A stretch of 64,000 nucleotides of DNA from Branchinecta lynchi (GCA_023053575.1 JAKZAP010000007.1:23337464-23401463); one strand, 5' to 3'; positions 1-10,355 are shown, numbered from the stretch's first letter. Numbers and translations: made by a program. The notes: generated from the letters alone by a model not told the origin.

Positions 1-308
1 TTCTGACGGTAGGCGACAAACCAGGAAGGGCATACTAAAACGAGGAAGGGATGGTGAACTTTGAATTTGAAAAGTTGCCGACCCCTCAAATAATACTAAA
101 TAGAGTAAGGGAACGGTGCGGCGAATCCTGGCGACAGCGTTCCTCGTTTTAGTATGCCCTTCCTGGTTTCAGTATGCCTTCCTGCTTTTCTCGCGTTCCC
201 TTCCCTTCCTGGTTTTAGTCGATCCCCCCCTTTCAGGCTTCAGAGCGATGGTCGGGAACAATGTTCTAACTTGCCTTCTTCTAGGCTCTGGAGTTGCTAA
301 CTCTCACT
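1..308. repeat. Dispersed repeat C, copy 1 (no gene)
   Basis: No gene is seen. Two inverted segments rich in the word CCAGGAAGGGCATACT and its complement lie near 20-55 and 140-165. The part at 230-305 matches, in inverted orientation, 4453-4535. The word TTTAGTCGATCCC near 215-228 recurs at 4615-4627 and 54535-54547. Short ORFs here are low-complexity and show no domain. Confidence 0.45.
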
Positions 309-1301
309 TTTTGGGATCCCAAAACGTAAGTGGAGGGATACCTATGATATCGCAAAAGTTGTCCGTCTGTAAGTACGATAACTCTCGAAGGGAATGAGAT
401 ATTTTGATGGAACTTGGTGTGGGGATTGTTTGGGTCAAGAGTAAGGTCAAGTTAGTAGATGGGCTCTGTAGCCCTACATTTAGGGGTGGGGGAGGGGGTT
501 TAATTTAAGGAGCAAATGAAGTATTTTTAAAAATATAAGGTTATAGTCGATTATGGGTTAAAAAGACATTCTGAACACGATGGTGAGAACCATTTTGTCA
601 TCGGAAACTTTGTTAAAAGTAAAAGTTTTATTTGAAGTTGATTAGATGTTCGATTTAGGGATAGATGACATGCCTGAACATGATGGTGAAACACATTTGT
701 TCGCCGGAAAAGTAGCTAGCCCGGAATCCGGCCAAAACGGGAAAGTCTGTTAAAAGTAAAAGTTTTATTTGAAGTTGATTAGATGTTCGATTTAGGGATA
801 AGAAGACGTGCTGAACACGATGGTGAAAACCATTTTCTCGCCGGGCAAGTAGTTCGCCCGGAATTCGGCCAAAACCGGAAAGTTTGTTCAAAGTAAAAGT
901 TTTGTTTTAAGTTGATTAGATGTTCGATTAAGGGGTAATAAGACATGCTGAACCCTTATGGGAATAGTATTTTCTACCAGGACAACTTGTTCGCCGGAAT
1001 CAGGCCAAACCGGAAATTTGTTAAAAGCAAAAGTCTTATTTGAAGTTGATTAGATGACAGATTTAGGGGTAAGAAAACATGCCGAACCTGTATATGATAA
1101 TCTTTTTTTTTTACCTGGACATATAGTTCGTTTGGAAAGTTGAACTTTTACTTGAAGTTGATTAGATGTTCTTTATACGGATAAGGTGATACGCTGAATT
1201 CGTTTCTGACCTTTTTTTTTTTCTGGACAAGTATGGTAGTTCGTTCTGAATTGTCTGGATCAAGTATTAGATTTTTGGGATCCCATCGAAACCTTTGGTC
1301 T
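309..1301 (+). repeat. Family A tandem-unit element, copy 1
   Basis: The element starts with the 16-base palindrome TTTTGGGATCCCAAAA and ends with TGGGATCCCATCGAAACC. Next to the left end come a GTCCGTCTGTAAG stretch and the core GATATTTTGATGGAACTTGG. The interior is several diverged units of about 125 bp, each with AAGTTGATTAGATGTTCGATTTAGG and a segment like CCGGAATCCGGCCAAAACCGG. Other copies are at 16.97, 27.0, 53.0 and 59.4 kb. Short ORFs inside are by-products of the repeat. Confidence 0.8.
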
Positions 1302-1387
1302 CGTTTTAGAGAGAGAGAGAGAAATTTATTGAATAAATCAATAAAACACTTCCGTTTATCAACCATCCCAAGAAGTAACCTTGTATT

Positions 1388-1937
1388 TGACGGAGCAAAA
1401 CGGATAAGTCAGCTACATTTTATTAGAGCTATATTTCGGGCCTTCTTGGCAAGGGAAAGTCGTGAATCTGGGGACATTAGAGAGAATTCATAGCTTACAA
1501 AGTTCTAGACATAGAGCGTGTTCCCACCTACTTACCGTAGTTACTACGCATGACGTCACGAATTCTGGCTTTTTGCCGTCAAGGCTGGAACGATTTTTCT
1601 ATTTTCCAGCAGGATCTCACGCCATTGGTGAATCCGACCAATCACGTTACAGAGATGCGTAGTTACTACGCTTCCGAGCATGGTAAGCAAATAGTAACTA
1701 TTAGTTACTATTCCGACAAGGTTGGAACGGTCAGCGTAGTAACTTTTCGTGAGGATAGAACGGAAATAGTAACTATTGTTAGAAGGGTGGAACACGCTCA
1801 TAGTAGCGCTTTATAGCAAGCTCTCTTGAAACCCTTGCCAAGAAGGGCCGAAATATAGCTCTAATAAAATGTAGCTGACTTATCCGTTTTGCTCCGTCAA
1901 ATATGATTCGCAGTCAGCTTGGGCTGAAGGAATACTT
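1388..1937. mobile_element. Fold-back element, copy 1, interrupted by a MITE
   Basis: Inverted arms of about 70 bp face each other at 1388-1457 and 1832-1903. Both contain CTACATTTTATTAGAGCTAT and the segment around CTTCTTGGCAAGGG. The same arms form a nearly continuous palindrome at 52243-52497, and the flank ATGATTCGCAGTCAGCTTGG follows both copies. This copy has been opened by the MITE at 1514-1799. Confidence 0.75.
1514..1799. mobile_element. MITE with GAGCGTGTTCC ends, copy 1
   Basis: About 286 bp with terminal inverted repeats GAGCGTGTTCC and GGAACACGCTC, flanked on both sides by ATA. The interior has repeated AGTAACTA/TAGTTACT words in both orientations. A second copy is at 34438-34726. 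It sits inside the fold-back element at 1388-1937, so it inserted later. Confidence 0.75.
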
Positions 1938-2264
1938 AAGTAGCCTTGTCCTGGGGGGTGGCAAAAAAATAAAAACTACATAACAAATTTCTGCCACTTG
2001 CTAATCTCATGCCTCCTACGCCGTGCCTCTTTTTAGTCGGTTTCTTGCAGTATAAATATTACGTAACTATGGAATAGCCGATCTTTGTATAAGGGACTTT
2101 AACCAGTCAAACCAGTATCAGATGAAGCTCAACCTTACCGCATGGAACGCTTGACTCTACCCTTATGAAAAATTTGTATCCTGCGTAGTAGTATGGTAAC
2201 AGTACGAAAATGTTGCATGTAAAGAATACTATCATTTAATGTGCCTCAGACTAGTCCAATCTTA
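1938..2264. other. No gene seen
   Basis: AT-rich sequence without a supported gene. The word GAAAAATTTGTATCCTGCGT near 2167 recurs in slightly altered form near 61240, so part of this is probably old dispersed repeat. Confidence 0.4.
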
Positions 2265-2834
2265 TGAATGAATGAATTTATTGCACAAAAAAACCTTGGG
2301 GTCATGGCAACAAAACAAAAAGAAAACACAACAGACTACAAAAATCGCTGTCTATGGGACAAACCAACGCGGAGGAATCTAGCCACCTTACGGATATCCC
2401 CCATATTTGTACTTCCAATTTTTTCTAGTAGCCATTCCACCCTAGTAATTCCCACCCCAAAAAATTCGACCCTTAAATCACTCAATCCTTCACATTCACA
2501 CATAAAGTGGAACACATCCTCATGCATCTTTCCACATTTCCGCAAAAGTAAGGGCCATTCTTTAACCTATTTTTTCCTATAAACCTTCTTTTCTCCCCAG
2601 TAGTTAATCCTCCCCCCCTTAAACTCACCATCCACTTTAAATCTACTCCCGACAACCCAGCTTTAAAAGAAATCCCCCCCCCATAAAAAACACATCTTTT
2701 GCCTTTGCATAGAACCGTAGAGACACCGCCTCAGCCTTCCGACACTGCCAATCCTGAATTTCCTGATCACGAAGGATTTGCTCCATCTTACGCGACACTT
2801 CACCATACTGTAAAGAAGTTCCAGCGCCACCATT
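2265..2834 (-). mobile_element. LINE family 1, 3' end, truncated copy
   Basis: Read on the minus strand this is the C-terminal end of a LINE protein. A segment SLRFYAKAKD (about 2720-2690) matches the copy at 23.28 kb, and a zinc-knuckle-like stretch with C, C, H and C (CGKMHEDVFHFMCEC, about 2537-2490) matches CPMCG...SHF at 23.45 kb. The frame is broken between the two. The 3' tail is a short GAAT repeat at 2265-2276. Related copies are at 8.59, 10.4 and 22.7 kb. Confidence 0.7.
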
Positions 2835-3995
2835 CCATACTACCAATCCGATTCTAGGACTATTTGTCACAGGACAGTTCGTCACACGGACAGTTAGTCG
2901 CAGGGACAATTCACCACATGACAATTGGTCACACGGACTATTCATCACAGGACAATATGTCACTAGGACGATTCGTCATTAGGGTGGTTCGTCATCTTTT
3001 AGAAAATTTGCTATTATGCCAAAGGTATGTTTGGATAAAATAGAACATGCCACCCTTCACAAAATATTGTTTGAATCAGTATTTGAATAATTATTTTTAA
3101 CCTTGTTCTAATATCCGATATTTAATCATTAGTCTTAGTGTTATATGTTCTCGAAGAGAGTCAAGGTATTATTAGTTAAATATGGCACTCGCAAAGAGCG
3201 AGAGAGGTCGTTGAAAACTCTATTACACAAACACAAATTCAAGCTAACAGCGATGTTCTCGAGAAGTATTCGTCTTGCAGCTATTTTGCTCTCACCATGT
3301 AATGCTGACAGTGTTGGCTTTCCTCCCAGTGGTGAATATCCCATCAGCGTTCGACCGTTATGTTCAAATCTGTCCATCTGAATTATATTCAATCCTCGAC
3401 TACTTTGAAAACAATTACATAGGAAGAACATCACGGCAAGCAGAACTGCTCACTTTCCTATCCCTGTCTGGAACGTCTTTGAGCGCGTCGCAGAAGACAT
3501 TCCTAGGAATAACAGCAATATGAAGGATGGCATTCAGCATTCAATACATGTTGGAGTAGCTCATCCAAACATTTATAAATTCATGTCGTTTCTGCTGCCG
3601 GAGCACGGCAAACAAAAATAGTATTGGGGGACTTATTGTTGTGCGCCCGAACCCACCCAAGAAGTGGAAGTACGAAGACCAACATGCGACTGAAAATCAT
3701 TGTGATGTACTCGATGCGAGAAATTGCTAATAAATACATGTTTTAATGTATTATATAGCCATAGCTGAGTATGTAATAATATATAGCTTAAAAACGAAAT
3801 CCAAACTTGAAATCAGGCTCTCTGTGACGAAATGTCCGTATGACGAATTGTCCTAATGACGAATTTTCCGTATGACAAATTTTCCTTGTGACGAATTGTC
3901 CTTGTGACGAAATGTCCTTGTGACAAATTGTCCTGTGACGAATTGTCTGTGACCAATTGTCCTATGACGAATTGTCCTGTGACGAGTTGACCTGA
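2835..3995 (+). mobile_element. Mutator-like DNA transposon with minisatellite ends
   Basis: The ends are arrays of a 15-17 base unit in opposite orientation: about ten units like TCACAGGACAATTCG at 2865-2995 and about eleven like TGACGAATTGTCCTTG at 3823-3990. Between them is a + strand remnant of a transposase C-terminus (separate entry). Long, internally repeated inverted ends around a MULE-type gene are known for Mutator-like elements; the assignment of the arrays as TIRs is inference. Confidence 0.6.
3275..3621 (+). pseudogene. MULE-type transposase C-terminal remnant
   Basis: Frame 1 (from 3275) gives a run with LDYFENNYIGR, the segment common in MULE/FLYWCH-associated transposases ahead of the R-x-NN region. 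After a frameshift near 3455 a second frame gives PIPVWNVFERV, then PRNNSNMKDGIQHS and VAHPNIYKFM, matching the family pattern W-N-x(n)-R-x-NN-x(n)-H-P-x-I-x-x-F. It stops at 3620. The catalytic DDE region upstream is not recognisable. One frameshift and a short length mark it as dead. Identification is by motif order only. Confidence 0.6.
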
Positions 3996-4374
3996 CACCA
4001 GTAGTATCCAGTAGCATCCTGTCTTGCCATAGTAGCATCCAGTCTTGCTAATAGTAGTATATAGTAGTATGCAGTAACACGGTAGCCTTGAAATAGAAGC
4101 ATGTAGCAGTATCCTTAGTACTGCATGCTACTTTTTCTCCATAGTACTATTTTGAGATAAATTTTTCATCGGGACGCAGTGAAATGTCACAACAACCGCA
4201 CGATAACCAAATTTGTGAAATTATTTTTTTTTTTATTTCTAGTTCAAGGGATTACAAATGCTAACTGCCAGTGTGTGTCAACATGCATTTTAATTGAGTT
4301 ATTGGTAGGGGGTGAGAGGGCTGATGAGTCGTAGGCCGTAGCGCTCTGACATTTTGCGACTTGTGTATTTCGAT
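3996..4374. repeat. AGTAGTAT-type simple sequence, no gene
   Basis: From 4005 to 4135 the sequence repeats words such as AGTAGTAT, AGTAGCATCC and AGTCTTGC in an irregular low-complexity array. The rest holds no supported gene. Confidence 0.5.
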
Positions 4375-4627
4375 GGGATCGACTAAAAAGAGGAACGGCA
4401 TGGCGCCGGAGGCACGAGTAATAAAAAGAGTTTAGCAAGTAGTACAAGTAGACAAGTATCTGAGAGTTCGTAACTCCAGAGCCTAATAAGAAGGCACGTT
4501 AGAAAATTGTTCCTGACCCTCACTCTGAAACCTGAAAAGTGCCCTTTTAGTTTTCGTGCCTCTTTTTAGTTCTCTTACCTCCTATACCACACGTCGTGCC
4601 GTGCCGTTCCTCTGTTTAATCGATCCC
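4375..4627. mobile_element. Dispersed repeat C, copy 2, TIR element
   Basis: About 253 bp with inverted ends of roughly 30 bp: GGGATCGACTAAAAAGAGG at the left and the complement of CCTCTGTTTAATCGATCCC at the right. The interior at 4453-4535 is the reverse complement of 230-305. A free-standing copy of the terminal word is at 54524-54547. Confidence 0.6.
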
Positions 4628-4708
4628 TATTTCATTTTTTTTCAGAAGGTTAGCCTACAAGCAACATTTTTGAAATATCGCAGGAACATCGAACAAGTGA
4701 TCAAGCGC

Positions 4709-5126
4709 TCAGACGTGGAGTTTGAAAGTAAAAAGTTTATCACATTTTGCTTTAGAACTAAGACATTTCAAATCCCCAATAACCAAACAAGTATTGAAAT
4801 ATCCTAATTTGTAATCATCCGACTTTAAAACCTTGAAATGTATACAAACCGCCAGTATAAATCCAAAGAAATGTTGAAGAGCTTGCCCGAACAGCTTGAG
4901 CCAGTCCGACCCTTTAAACCTCTTTTCCATTAGCAAGACTATAACAAGTGCAATAAACCAAATCGTACAGCCCAATACCCCCTTTGTCACAATTCAATAA
5001 GAATATATCATCGGTCATATGACATAATAGTCCAGTTTCCAACTGTTCATTAAAGATTAAAGTAGGACGCGTCGTCTTATTTGTTGCTGTTGCACCAAAA
5101 TTCTCATCCGTAGATATCTCTCTCAA
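4709..5126 (-). pseudogene. Possible ionotropic-receptor-like membrane fragment, frameshifted
   Basis: Two overlapping minus-strand frames follow one another: 5126-4914 (soluble, ending near NCDKGG) and 4990-4709 (two hydrophobic stretches, GCTIWFIALVIVLLM and HFFGFILAVCI). Reading the first into the second across a shift near 4985 gives a soluble lobe followed by a membrane segment starting with W, the order seen at the end of the ligand-binding lobe and M1 of insect-type ionotropic receptors. No diagnostic pore motif is visible. It could equally be another membrane protein or chance reading frames. Confidence 0.3.
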
Positions 5127-5169
5127 ATATACAACAGTTGGACTTGAGACCTGTCATAGACGAACTTAA

Positions 5170-6010
5170 CTCATAGGAAATCGGCGCCCAGCTCCCCATA
5201 AACGGGAGGGGGGGGGGGAACACATCAAAATGCGTATATACAGCTCTATTTCCTCAAGTATACCAGCTTAGAGTTCGATTCCAGTCCCGGGCCAACAACT
5301 TTTTTCATGGGCAATTTCGGCCCACTTGCCCATGAGCTTTGAAGTACGCCGCATGGTATTATTGGTTGCTGTTACACCTCTGCATCTAGGCCTATACATA
5401 CATATCCACAAGTATACAAGACTTGAACTCGAGACATGTCATAGACGAACGTAGAACATAGGCAAATTGTGCCAACTTACCTATGAACTGGGAGGGTTGG
5501 GGGTGGTTCAACTCTACAGATAAATCCCCCAACCCTATGATTCAAAAGCACAAGAGAATTTCGTCGCCCTATCTCCAGTTATTGTCAAGTTAAAACATAA
5601 AAAATGGGCAATCTGGGCCCAATCGCCCCTGAACCAAGTGGGGGTGGAGTTTGGGAGACCTGCAAAAGGAAAAAGAGACCCCAATGCTGACAAACCTACC
5701 AAGTTTCAACTTGATACATGTTGATTCCTGTCACGGGTAACGAACTTCATTCCTTGGCGATCTGGGCCCAGTTGCCCAGGAACGGGATGGGTGGGGGAGG
5801 TGCAACTTTAAAAGTAGTTTCTCAGCCCTAGGATCTACAAGTACAAGGAATTTCATCGTCTTACGTCCAACTCTGGTCAAGTTATGAACATTATTTACTG
5901 GGCAATCTGGGCCGTTTGCCCCTGAACCGGGTGGGCTTGGGGGTGGGATCCCCAAAAGGCACAGCCAGTTCGCAGTACCCACAAGTGTACCAAGTTTGAA
6001 CTTGATACTT
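5170..6010. repeat. Diverged tandem array, unit about 150 bp
   Basis: The segment around TGGGCAATCTGGGCCCA is repeated at about 5310, 5460, 5605, 5755 and 5900, each followed by TTGCCC, TGAAC and a G-rich run, then words like AAGTTTGAACTTGATAC. A lone unit edge (TTTCAACTTGATATCTGTCA) is at about 26296. No gene is supported. Confidence 0.65.
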
Positions 6011-6367
6011 ACACTATTTCACGAGTTATGAGCTCCACAAAATATGGTGAAAATCGAAAGCTGAAGGCTGCTACAGCGCTCGCAATAATGGATTGTTCCA
6101 AGTAACACTCCACTAAAAACCGTTCACATTTGGGCCTGGAAGGTCCTCCTAAGAGTCCCAGAATTTCTGCAAACGTTGCTCCGATTTGGCTGAAAATTTC
6201 GTCAGAAATGCACGACACACTTGCGGGTAGGGCTCTGCTAAAAACTTTATTTCGAGATAAATGTCACGTGTAACCTTTTGGAAAAGCACTGTCGAAAAGC
6301 ACTGTCGATCCTCAGAGTGGCCAGTCGGCACAGGGAAAAGTGTTTGAGTGGGGTTTAGTGTAGTAGT
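6011..6367. other. No gene seen
   Basis: Minus-strand ORFs of 60-69 codons overlap here in different frames, but none shows a domain and the composition resembles the neighbouring array. Confidence 0.35.
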
Positions 6368-6472
6368 GTGACCGTTTATTTTGTATTCACATGTTGTTAT
6401 TTATGTGTGTTTGTTATGGCCTTTGGGCTATCAAGACAAATAAATATCATATCATATCATATACTCTGCATT
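6368..6472 (+). mobile_element. LINE 3' end with ATATC tail
   Basis: The phrase TTATGGCCTTTGGGCTATCA, then AAATAAATATC, then repeats of ATATC to 6466. This pattern, a short 3' untranslated end followed by a microsatellite tail, recurs many times in the window with different tail units. Confidence 0.5.
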
Positions 6473-6567
6473 TCGCATTCCAAAATAGTTATATTTGGTC
6501 CGATACGGTTTTATTAGTCGCCATTAACCGTCGCGTTTTATTTGTGTTTTTTTTGTATTAACCGGAT

Positions 6568-6756
6568 CAAGGCCGTATCCAGGGGGGGTAGGGGGTTGAC
6601 CCCCCCGAAACATACAAAATTAATCATTTGTATAGGCTTTTCCCTCTGTTCCATGTATATTTTGTGCTTTTTTTGTCCAACCAGCAGGCAATAACCCCCC
6701 TCCCCCCGAAAGGCACCCCCCCCCCCCCCCGAAATAAATTCCTGGATACGGGCCTG
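6568..6756. mobile_element. hAT-type MITE E (GTATCCAGG ends), copy 1
   Basis: 189 bp with ends CAAGGCCGTATCCAGG and CCTGGATACGGGCCTG, flanked by a perfect 8-bp duplication AACCGGAT at 6560-6567 and 6757-6764. Runs of G and C lie just inside each end. Eight-base duplications are typical of hAT elements. Other copies: 29037, 46523, 51131. Confidence 0.9.
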
Positions 6757-6775
6757 AACCGGATACACTTCTTCA

Positions 6776-7120
6776 CTAAACCCATACAAATTTGAAATGA
6801 CTAAATTGCTTGATCTCTTCCAGATTATGTTTTAGTCGGGAGTTGTGCTTCACATCAAACATGGCAAAGTGGATAGAAGGGAGTACAAAGGATACAAGTT
6901 TTAGATGTGACAGCATGTCTCTACAAATATCCCCAATGGTTTGCGAACTCTCATTTCCTAGATTGCCAAACGAGGAAAAGCCATCTCGGAAATAGGGACA
7001 GGATGACACGATAGCAAAAGCAATATAGGCATTGGATTGGTTTCTCATCATACCGTTGGGGTTCGGACTCCTACAGAGCGTTCGTAAGTCAGGGAAAAGA
7101 CTCTTTTTATGGCACTGCAT
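6776..7120 (-). CDS. Unrecognised ORF, 114 codons
   Basis: A minus-strand open frame with a mixed, non-repetitive composition, starting M-Q-C-H-K-K and containing SNAYIAFAIVSSCPYF and IHFAMFDVKHNSR. No family is recognised. It lies upstream, on the same strand, of the possible receptor fragment at 4709-5126, so it could be an N-terminal exon of the same dead gene, but nothing proves that. No clear splice sites were found at its edges. Confidence 0.25.
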   Translation of the reverse strand: MQCHKKSLFPDLRTLCRSPNPNGMMRNQSNAYIAFAIVSSCPYFRDGFSSFGNLGNESSQTIGDICRDMLSHLKLVSFVLPSIHFAMFDVKHNSRLKHNLEEIKQFSHFKFVWV

Positions 7121-7139
7121 CGCTCGGCCTTTCGTTCGG

Positions 7140-7412
7140 CAGAACGCAACTTTCAGGTTCGGACCGCGACCCGGTAGGTGGGAGAGAGGTATTGCGGCGT
7201 CGACTTGGTAAGAAGAACATGCATTGCCAATAGATACATTTTGTGCAGAACCGGGCCGGTTCAGGGCAATGTGGGGGAAGCTGGTGAGGGGTATCAGACT
7301 TCAAGTGACTGCGAGTTTGGGTACTGCTAGAGCGTTGAAACTTGACCAAAAAATCCCAGGGACCCGACCAGGTTGCAGAAAAGCAGCAAATTCCCGGATC
7401 CGACCATCCTAG
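7140..7412. repeat. Family B fragment
   Basis: The stretch AATAGATACATTTTGTGCAG followed by AACCGGGCCGG is close to the family B segment at 21070-21105. Only this part of the element is present. Confidence 0.4.
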
Positions 7413-7639
7413 GTGGATTGAAGGAAGGGGTAAGGGTCAATGTAAATATTTATTAGTTTCGGAATATGTTAAATATGTAAAATGTAAATAAGTGCCCGTG
7501 CTTGAGTGTAGCTTGTGATTTTGATTGGGGTTAGTATCCAGACTTCGTAGCGGATGGTGAAAATAAAGTAGTGTTATATAGCACATGTCTCAGGCGTTCC
7601 ATTTTAAATCCGGAACGGATCGGACAAGCTAATTAGCTA

Positions 7640-7830
7640 ATTATTAAGGACCCGGCGTAGCTTACCTGAAGTGCCAATGCAACCTACTTCCGTAACTGCA
7701 TTAAATTCTTAAACCCGCAGGCACATAGTTGTATGTTGATTGACGTTTCTGTGTATTAATAACCTGTACTTGTATATGGCCCTCGGCCTATTTCAAATAC
7801 AATTATTATTATTATTATTATTATGATACA
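7640..7830 (+). mobile_element. LINE 3' end with ATT tail
   Basis: The phrase CTTGTATATGGCCCTCGGCC is followed by ATTTCAAATACA and seven to eight ATT units (about 7801-7824). No coding remnant is seen upstream of it, so it is strongly 5'-truncated. Confidence 0.6.
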
Positions 7831-7857
7831 TTTTGATCACGCTAACGACACCTCACT

Positions 7858-8240
7858 AGTTTTATTTATTTATTTATTTTATTTCAAATAAGGCCAACAT
7901 GGGCCACTATATAACAAAAACACACTGAACAAACAAACAAATGGAAGTACCAGGTCACTTACGTGACTCCCGTCAAAAGCCCCGCGTACAACTAACGAAT
8001 CCACGCAAGCCATACAGACAGAGAAAGCTGCATCTGAGCCCCACAAAGGATCCTAAGAAGTGGGCTAGGCGGAGGATCCTGGTTCGAAGGGAAAGAATTG
8101 ACCGCCTCCGAAGTTCACCAAAAGATGGAAGCCCTTCACCAACAAACATTCTCGATGCACTACAATTCCAAGGAAGACCGTGAAGCCACCTTAATCTTTG
8201 CACTTGCCCCGATTCAGTAGGTTTTCTGAATTTTGCCAAG
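7858..8240 (-). mobile_element. LINE 3' end on the minus strand, TTTA tail
   Basis: TTTATTTATTTATTTATTTT at 7861-7880 then the complement of a GGCCCATGTTGGCC phrase mark a 3' end read on the minus strand. An 80-codon frame at 7941-8183 (+) is rich in R, K and P and has no recognised domain; it is probably not a gene. Confidence 0.45.
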
Positions 8241-8249
8241 ATTTATGGG

Positions 8250-8440
8250 TCTTGGAAAAGGCTTAAAACAGCCAAAGCCGTGGACATTTTTTTAAAAGCA
8301 GAGTTTTCTTGCACAGTATTAAGATATTTTCGAATATTGGAAAGATAAGATAAGATAAGATAAAATTTATTTCCCGTAAAAGCACAAAGGGCCATGGAAA
8401 CAACAAAACAACACAAAAACGCAACCATAACCTCAGCCAC
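8250..8440 (-). mobile_element. LINE 3' end on the minus strand, TTATC tail
   Basis: Repeats of GATAA at 8343-8362 are followed by AAATTTATTTCCC and the complement of a CCATGGCCCTTTGTG phrase. At 8255-8345 there is a segment also found near 33505-33600 (AAGGCTTAAAACA, then AAAGCCGTG). Confidence 0.5.
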
Positions 8441-8589
8441 TATTTACAAAAAACTTCCCCTGTGAATCATGGCTACCTTTAGGAATCTTCCAAAATTTCT
8501 AGAATATCTCTAAAACTTCTACTTTTCAAAATTTGTTTAAACCTTTCCTCCCCCAAATAATTTCCCCAAATATTTCCTTCCTCAGGTCT

Positions 8590-9335
8590 TTTCATTCATT
8601 CATTCATTCATTTATTCGTACTAGTAAGACTACATAAAATAAATATAAAGCAAGAAACAAGACCCCCTGAAGCTATCTTGTTGGGGGTCCACTACCTATA
8701 CACTAACCTACACTACAAAATTCACATTACAATAATTACATCACATTACAAGCATAAATAAACTACACATACAGAAGAATATTAACGGCAAAAAAGAAGA
8801 AATATACATTGAAAAGAAAAAAAAGAGAAACAGAAAGAAATAACAGACAAAGACACGGAAGAATTATTTAATTTTTCTATTTACTTTTTATCGCGGTTAA
8901 CTATAGAGAAAAATAAATAAAAATAAAGATGAGAATAAAAATGAAAAAAAAATAAGCACACAAAAATGACACAGAAACTCCTAACATTCACCCATTCAAT
9001 GGAAATGCATTCATTCATTTTACCACACATCGGATAAAGGTAAGGACCACGGAGCACTCTAACTTTACCCAAATATTTCCTTCTTAATCCTACCGGTAAA
9101 CAATCTGCCCTCAGGCTAATTATCAGTTGAATTTGGTCTAAAGGAATTCCCGCCTTAAAATAATTTCTTCCTCCCATGTCTCCTTGGCTGCGGCATAAAA
9201 CCTCAGGGAAAGTAATAGTAAATAGCGCAAGGTGGGCTTTAAGATTTTATGCGAGCGATATATACAGTTTCGGGTAATTCTGTTGCGCTTCCGGCAACCG
9301 TGTCCAGCGACGAACAAATAACTTGCATATTCGAA
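8590..9335 (-). mobile_element. LINE family 1, 3' end, second minus-strand copy
   Basis: The ATTC microsatellite at 8590-8610 is the tail. Coding remnants on the minus strand (about 9240-9000) include LRFYAAAKETWEEEI, LRRKYLGKVRVLRGPY and MCGKMNE, matching in order the 23.28-23.48 kb copy. A cysteine is replaced (YLYPMCG instead of CPMCG) and the frame shifts, so it is dead. Sequence 8820-8960 is A-rich 3' untranslated region. Confidence 0.7.
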
Positions 9336-9599
9336 CACAATAGTAACAGAATAAGGTGGGGGACTACGCAAAAAATACTATGACATGACGCAAATAGAAA
9401 AAAAACAAAGAAAATCAAAATGTGCGGTATATGAACAATCAAAATTCTGTTATCTTTAAAAAAAAAATAGGACTAATGCCCGTATGTACATTTCGGTGAT
9501 TGTTTGTCAGAGAAAGCGTAACGTTATGGTGGCTGGATGAACACAAATATCTTCTAAGTGATCCTATATTTAACACGATTTTTACCGGAGACGTAAATT

Positions 9600-9803
9600 T
9601 TGTACAGAACACCCACAAGTAGATTGTCCCCAGCTTTAGAGGTCACCCCCCGAGGATTCCTTTGGCCCCTGCAGAATCAATTTGACATAAAAGATCAGCT
9701 TCCTGTTCCGTCTGCGTTGCGGCGTGAAGCCGTGGTTCGGAAAATCGAAGAAAACATGTTTCGGAAAAAGCAGCAGAATGACCCAGGGTTTAAATTCAAA
9801 TAG
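9600..9803 (+). CDS. Possible last exon of an unidentified gene
   Basis: An open frame follows a pyrimidine-containing stretch ending TTTTGTACAG at about 9606 and runs to a stop at 9801-9803. The peptide includes TPRGFLWPLQNQFDIKDQL and a basic end (RKKQQNDPGFKFK). Its amino acid mix is protein-like and it is not part of a repeat seen elsewhere in the window. No partner exon was found and no family is recognised. Confidence 0.3.
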   Translation: MYRTPTSRLSPALEVTPRGFLWPLQNQFDIKDQLPVPSALRREAVVRKIEENMFRKKQQNDPGFKFK

Positions 9804-10059
9804 TTCGTTGAGACAGCCAAGAGATAAAGAGCGCTTACAATCCGCTTAAAACCAAGTCCTCGCTGTATATCACGATACCAACTGTGGAACTAGTAGAGAT
9901 ATAAAAAAAAAAAATTGTACGAGTAACTTACACTTTCAGGTTACTTAATCTACTGTACTGTGCATTCTACGTTTTAATCCACCATCGGATAGTAACTCTC
10001 CGAAATCAGAATACAAATCTTCGAATTCGGTGATGCATAATTGCTAAAGTCCGATGTAG

Positions 10060-10355
10060 GAGAGACTTTTTAAAATGTACACATCATCCATACACGCATA
10101 ACCATTCATCCGGAAAAGAACTCCAGAAATGACAGTTCCGTGGCAGTTTAAAATTTCGACTGGATTGGCGTCGCAGGCGGAACACACGACCTCATAACCT
10201 TATAGCCCTTCTGATCTATTGAGCAAAAAAATAAGCCGGCTGCCAGAAGCAACGCCTTGGAATCCTGGCTGAGTTCCAAAAGCTTTTTGAACAACACCAA
10301 GAATTTCTTCCTTGAAAGCAGTGGCCGTTTGAGCCACATTGTCGTGAAAGAAAAT
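10060..10355 (-). pseudogene. Unidentified decayed coding segment
   Basis: On the minus strand one frame stays readable for about 95 codons with a single TAA near 10196. It includes AQTATAFKEEILGVVQKAFG and, after the stop, VCSACDANPVEILNCHG. The composition is protein-like with paired cysteines. It ends at a TAG near 10065. No family is recognised; it could be an exon of a dead gene or part of a transposon. Confidence 0.3.

Noticed and set aside
5255..5310. GAGTTCGATTCCAGTCC as a tRNA B box
   Set aside because: A good B-box word, but no A box, anticodon arm or pairing acceptor stem lies at the right distance; it is part of the 150-bp array.
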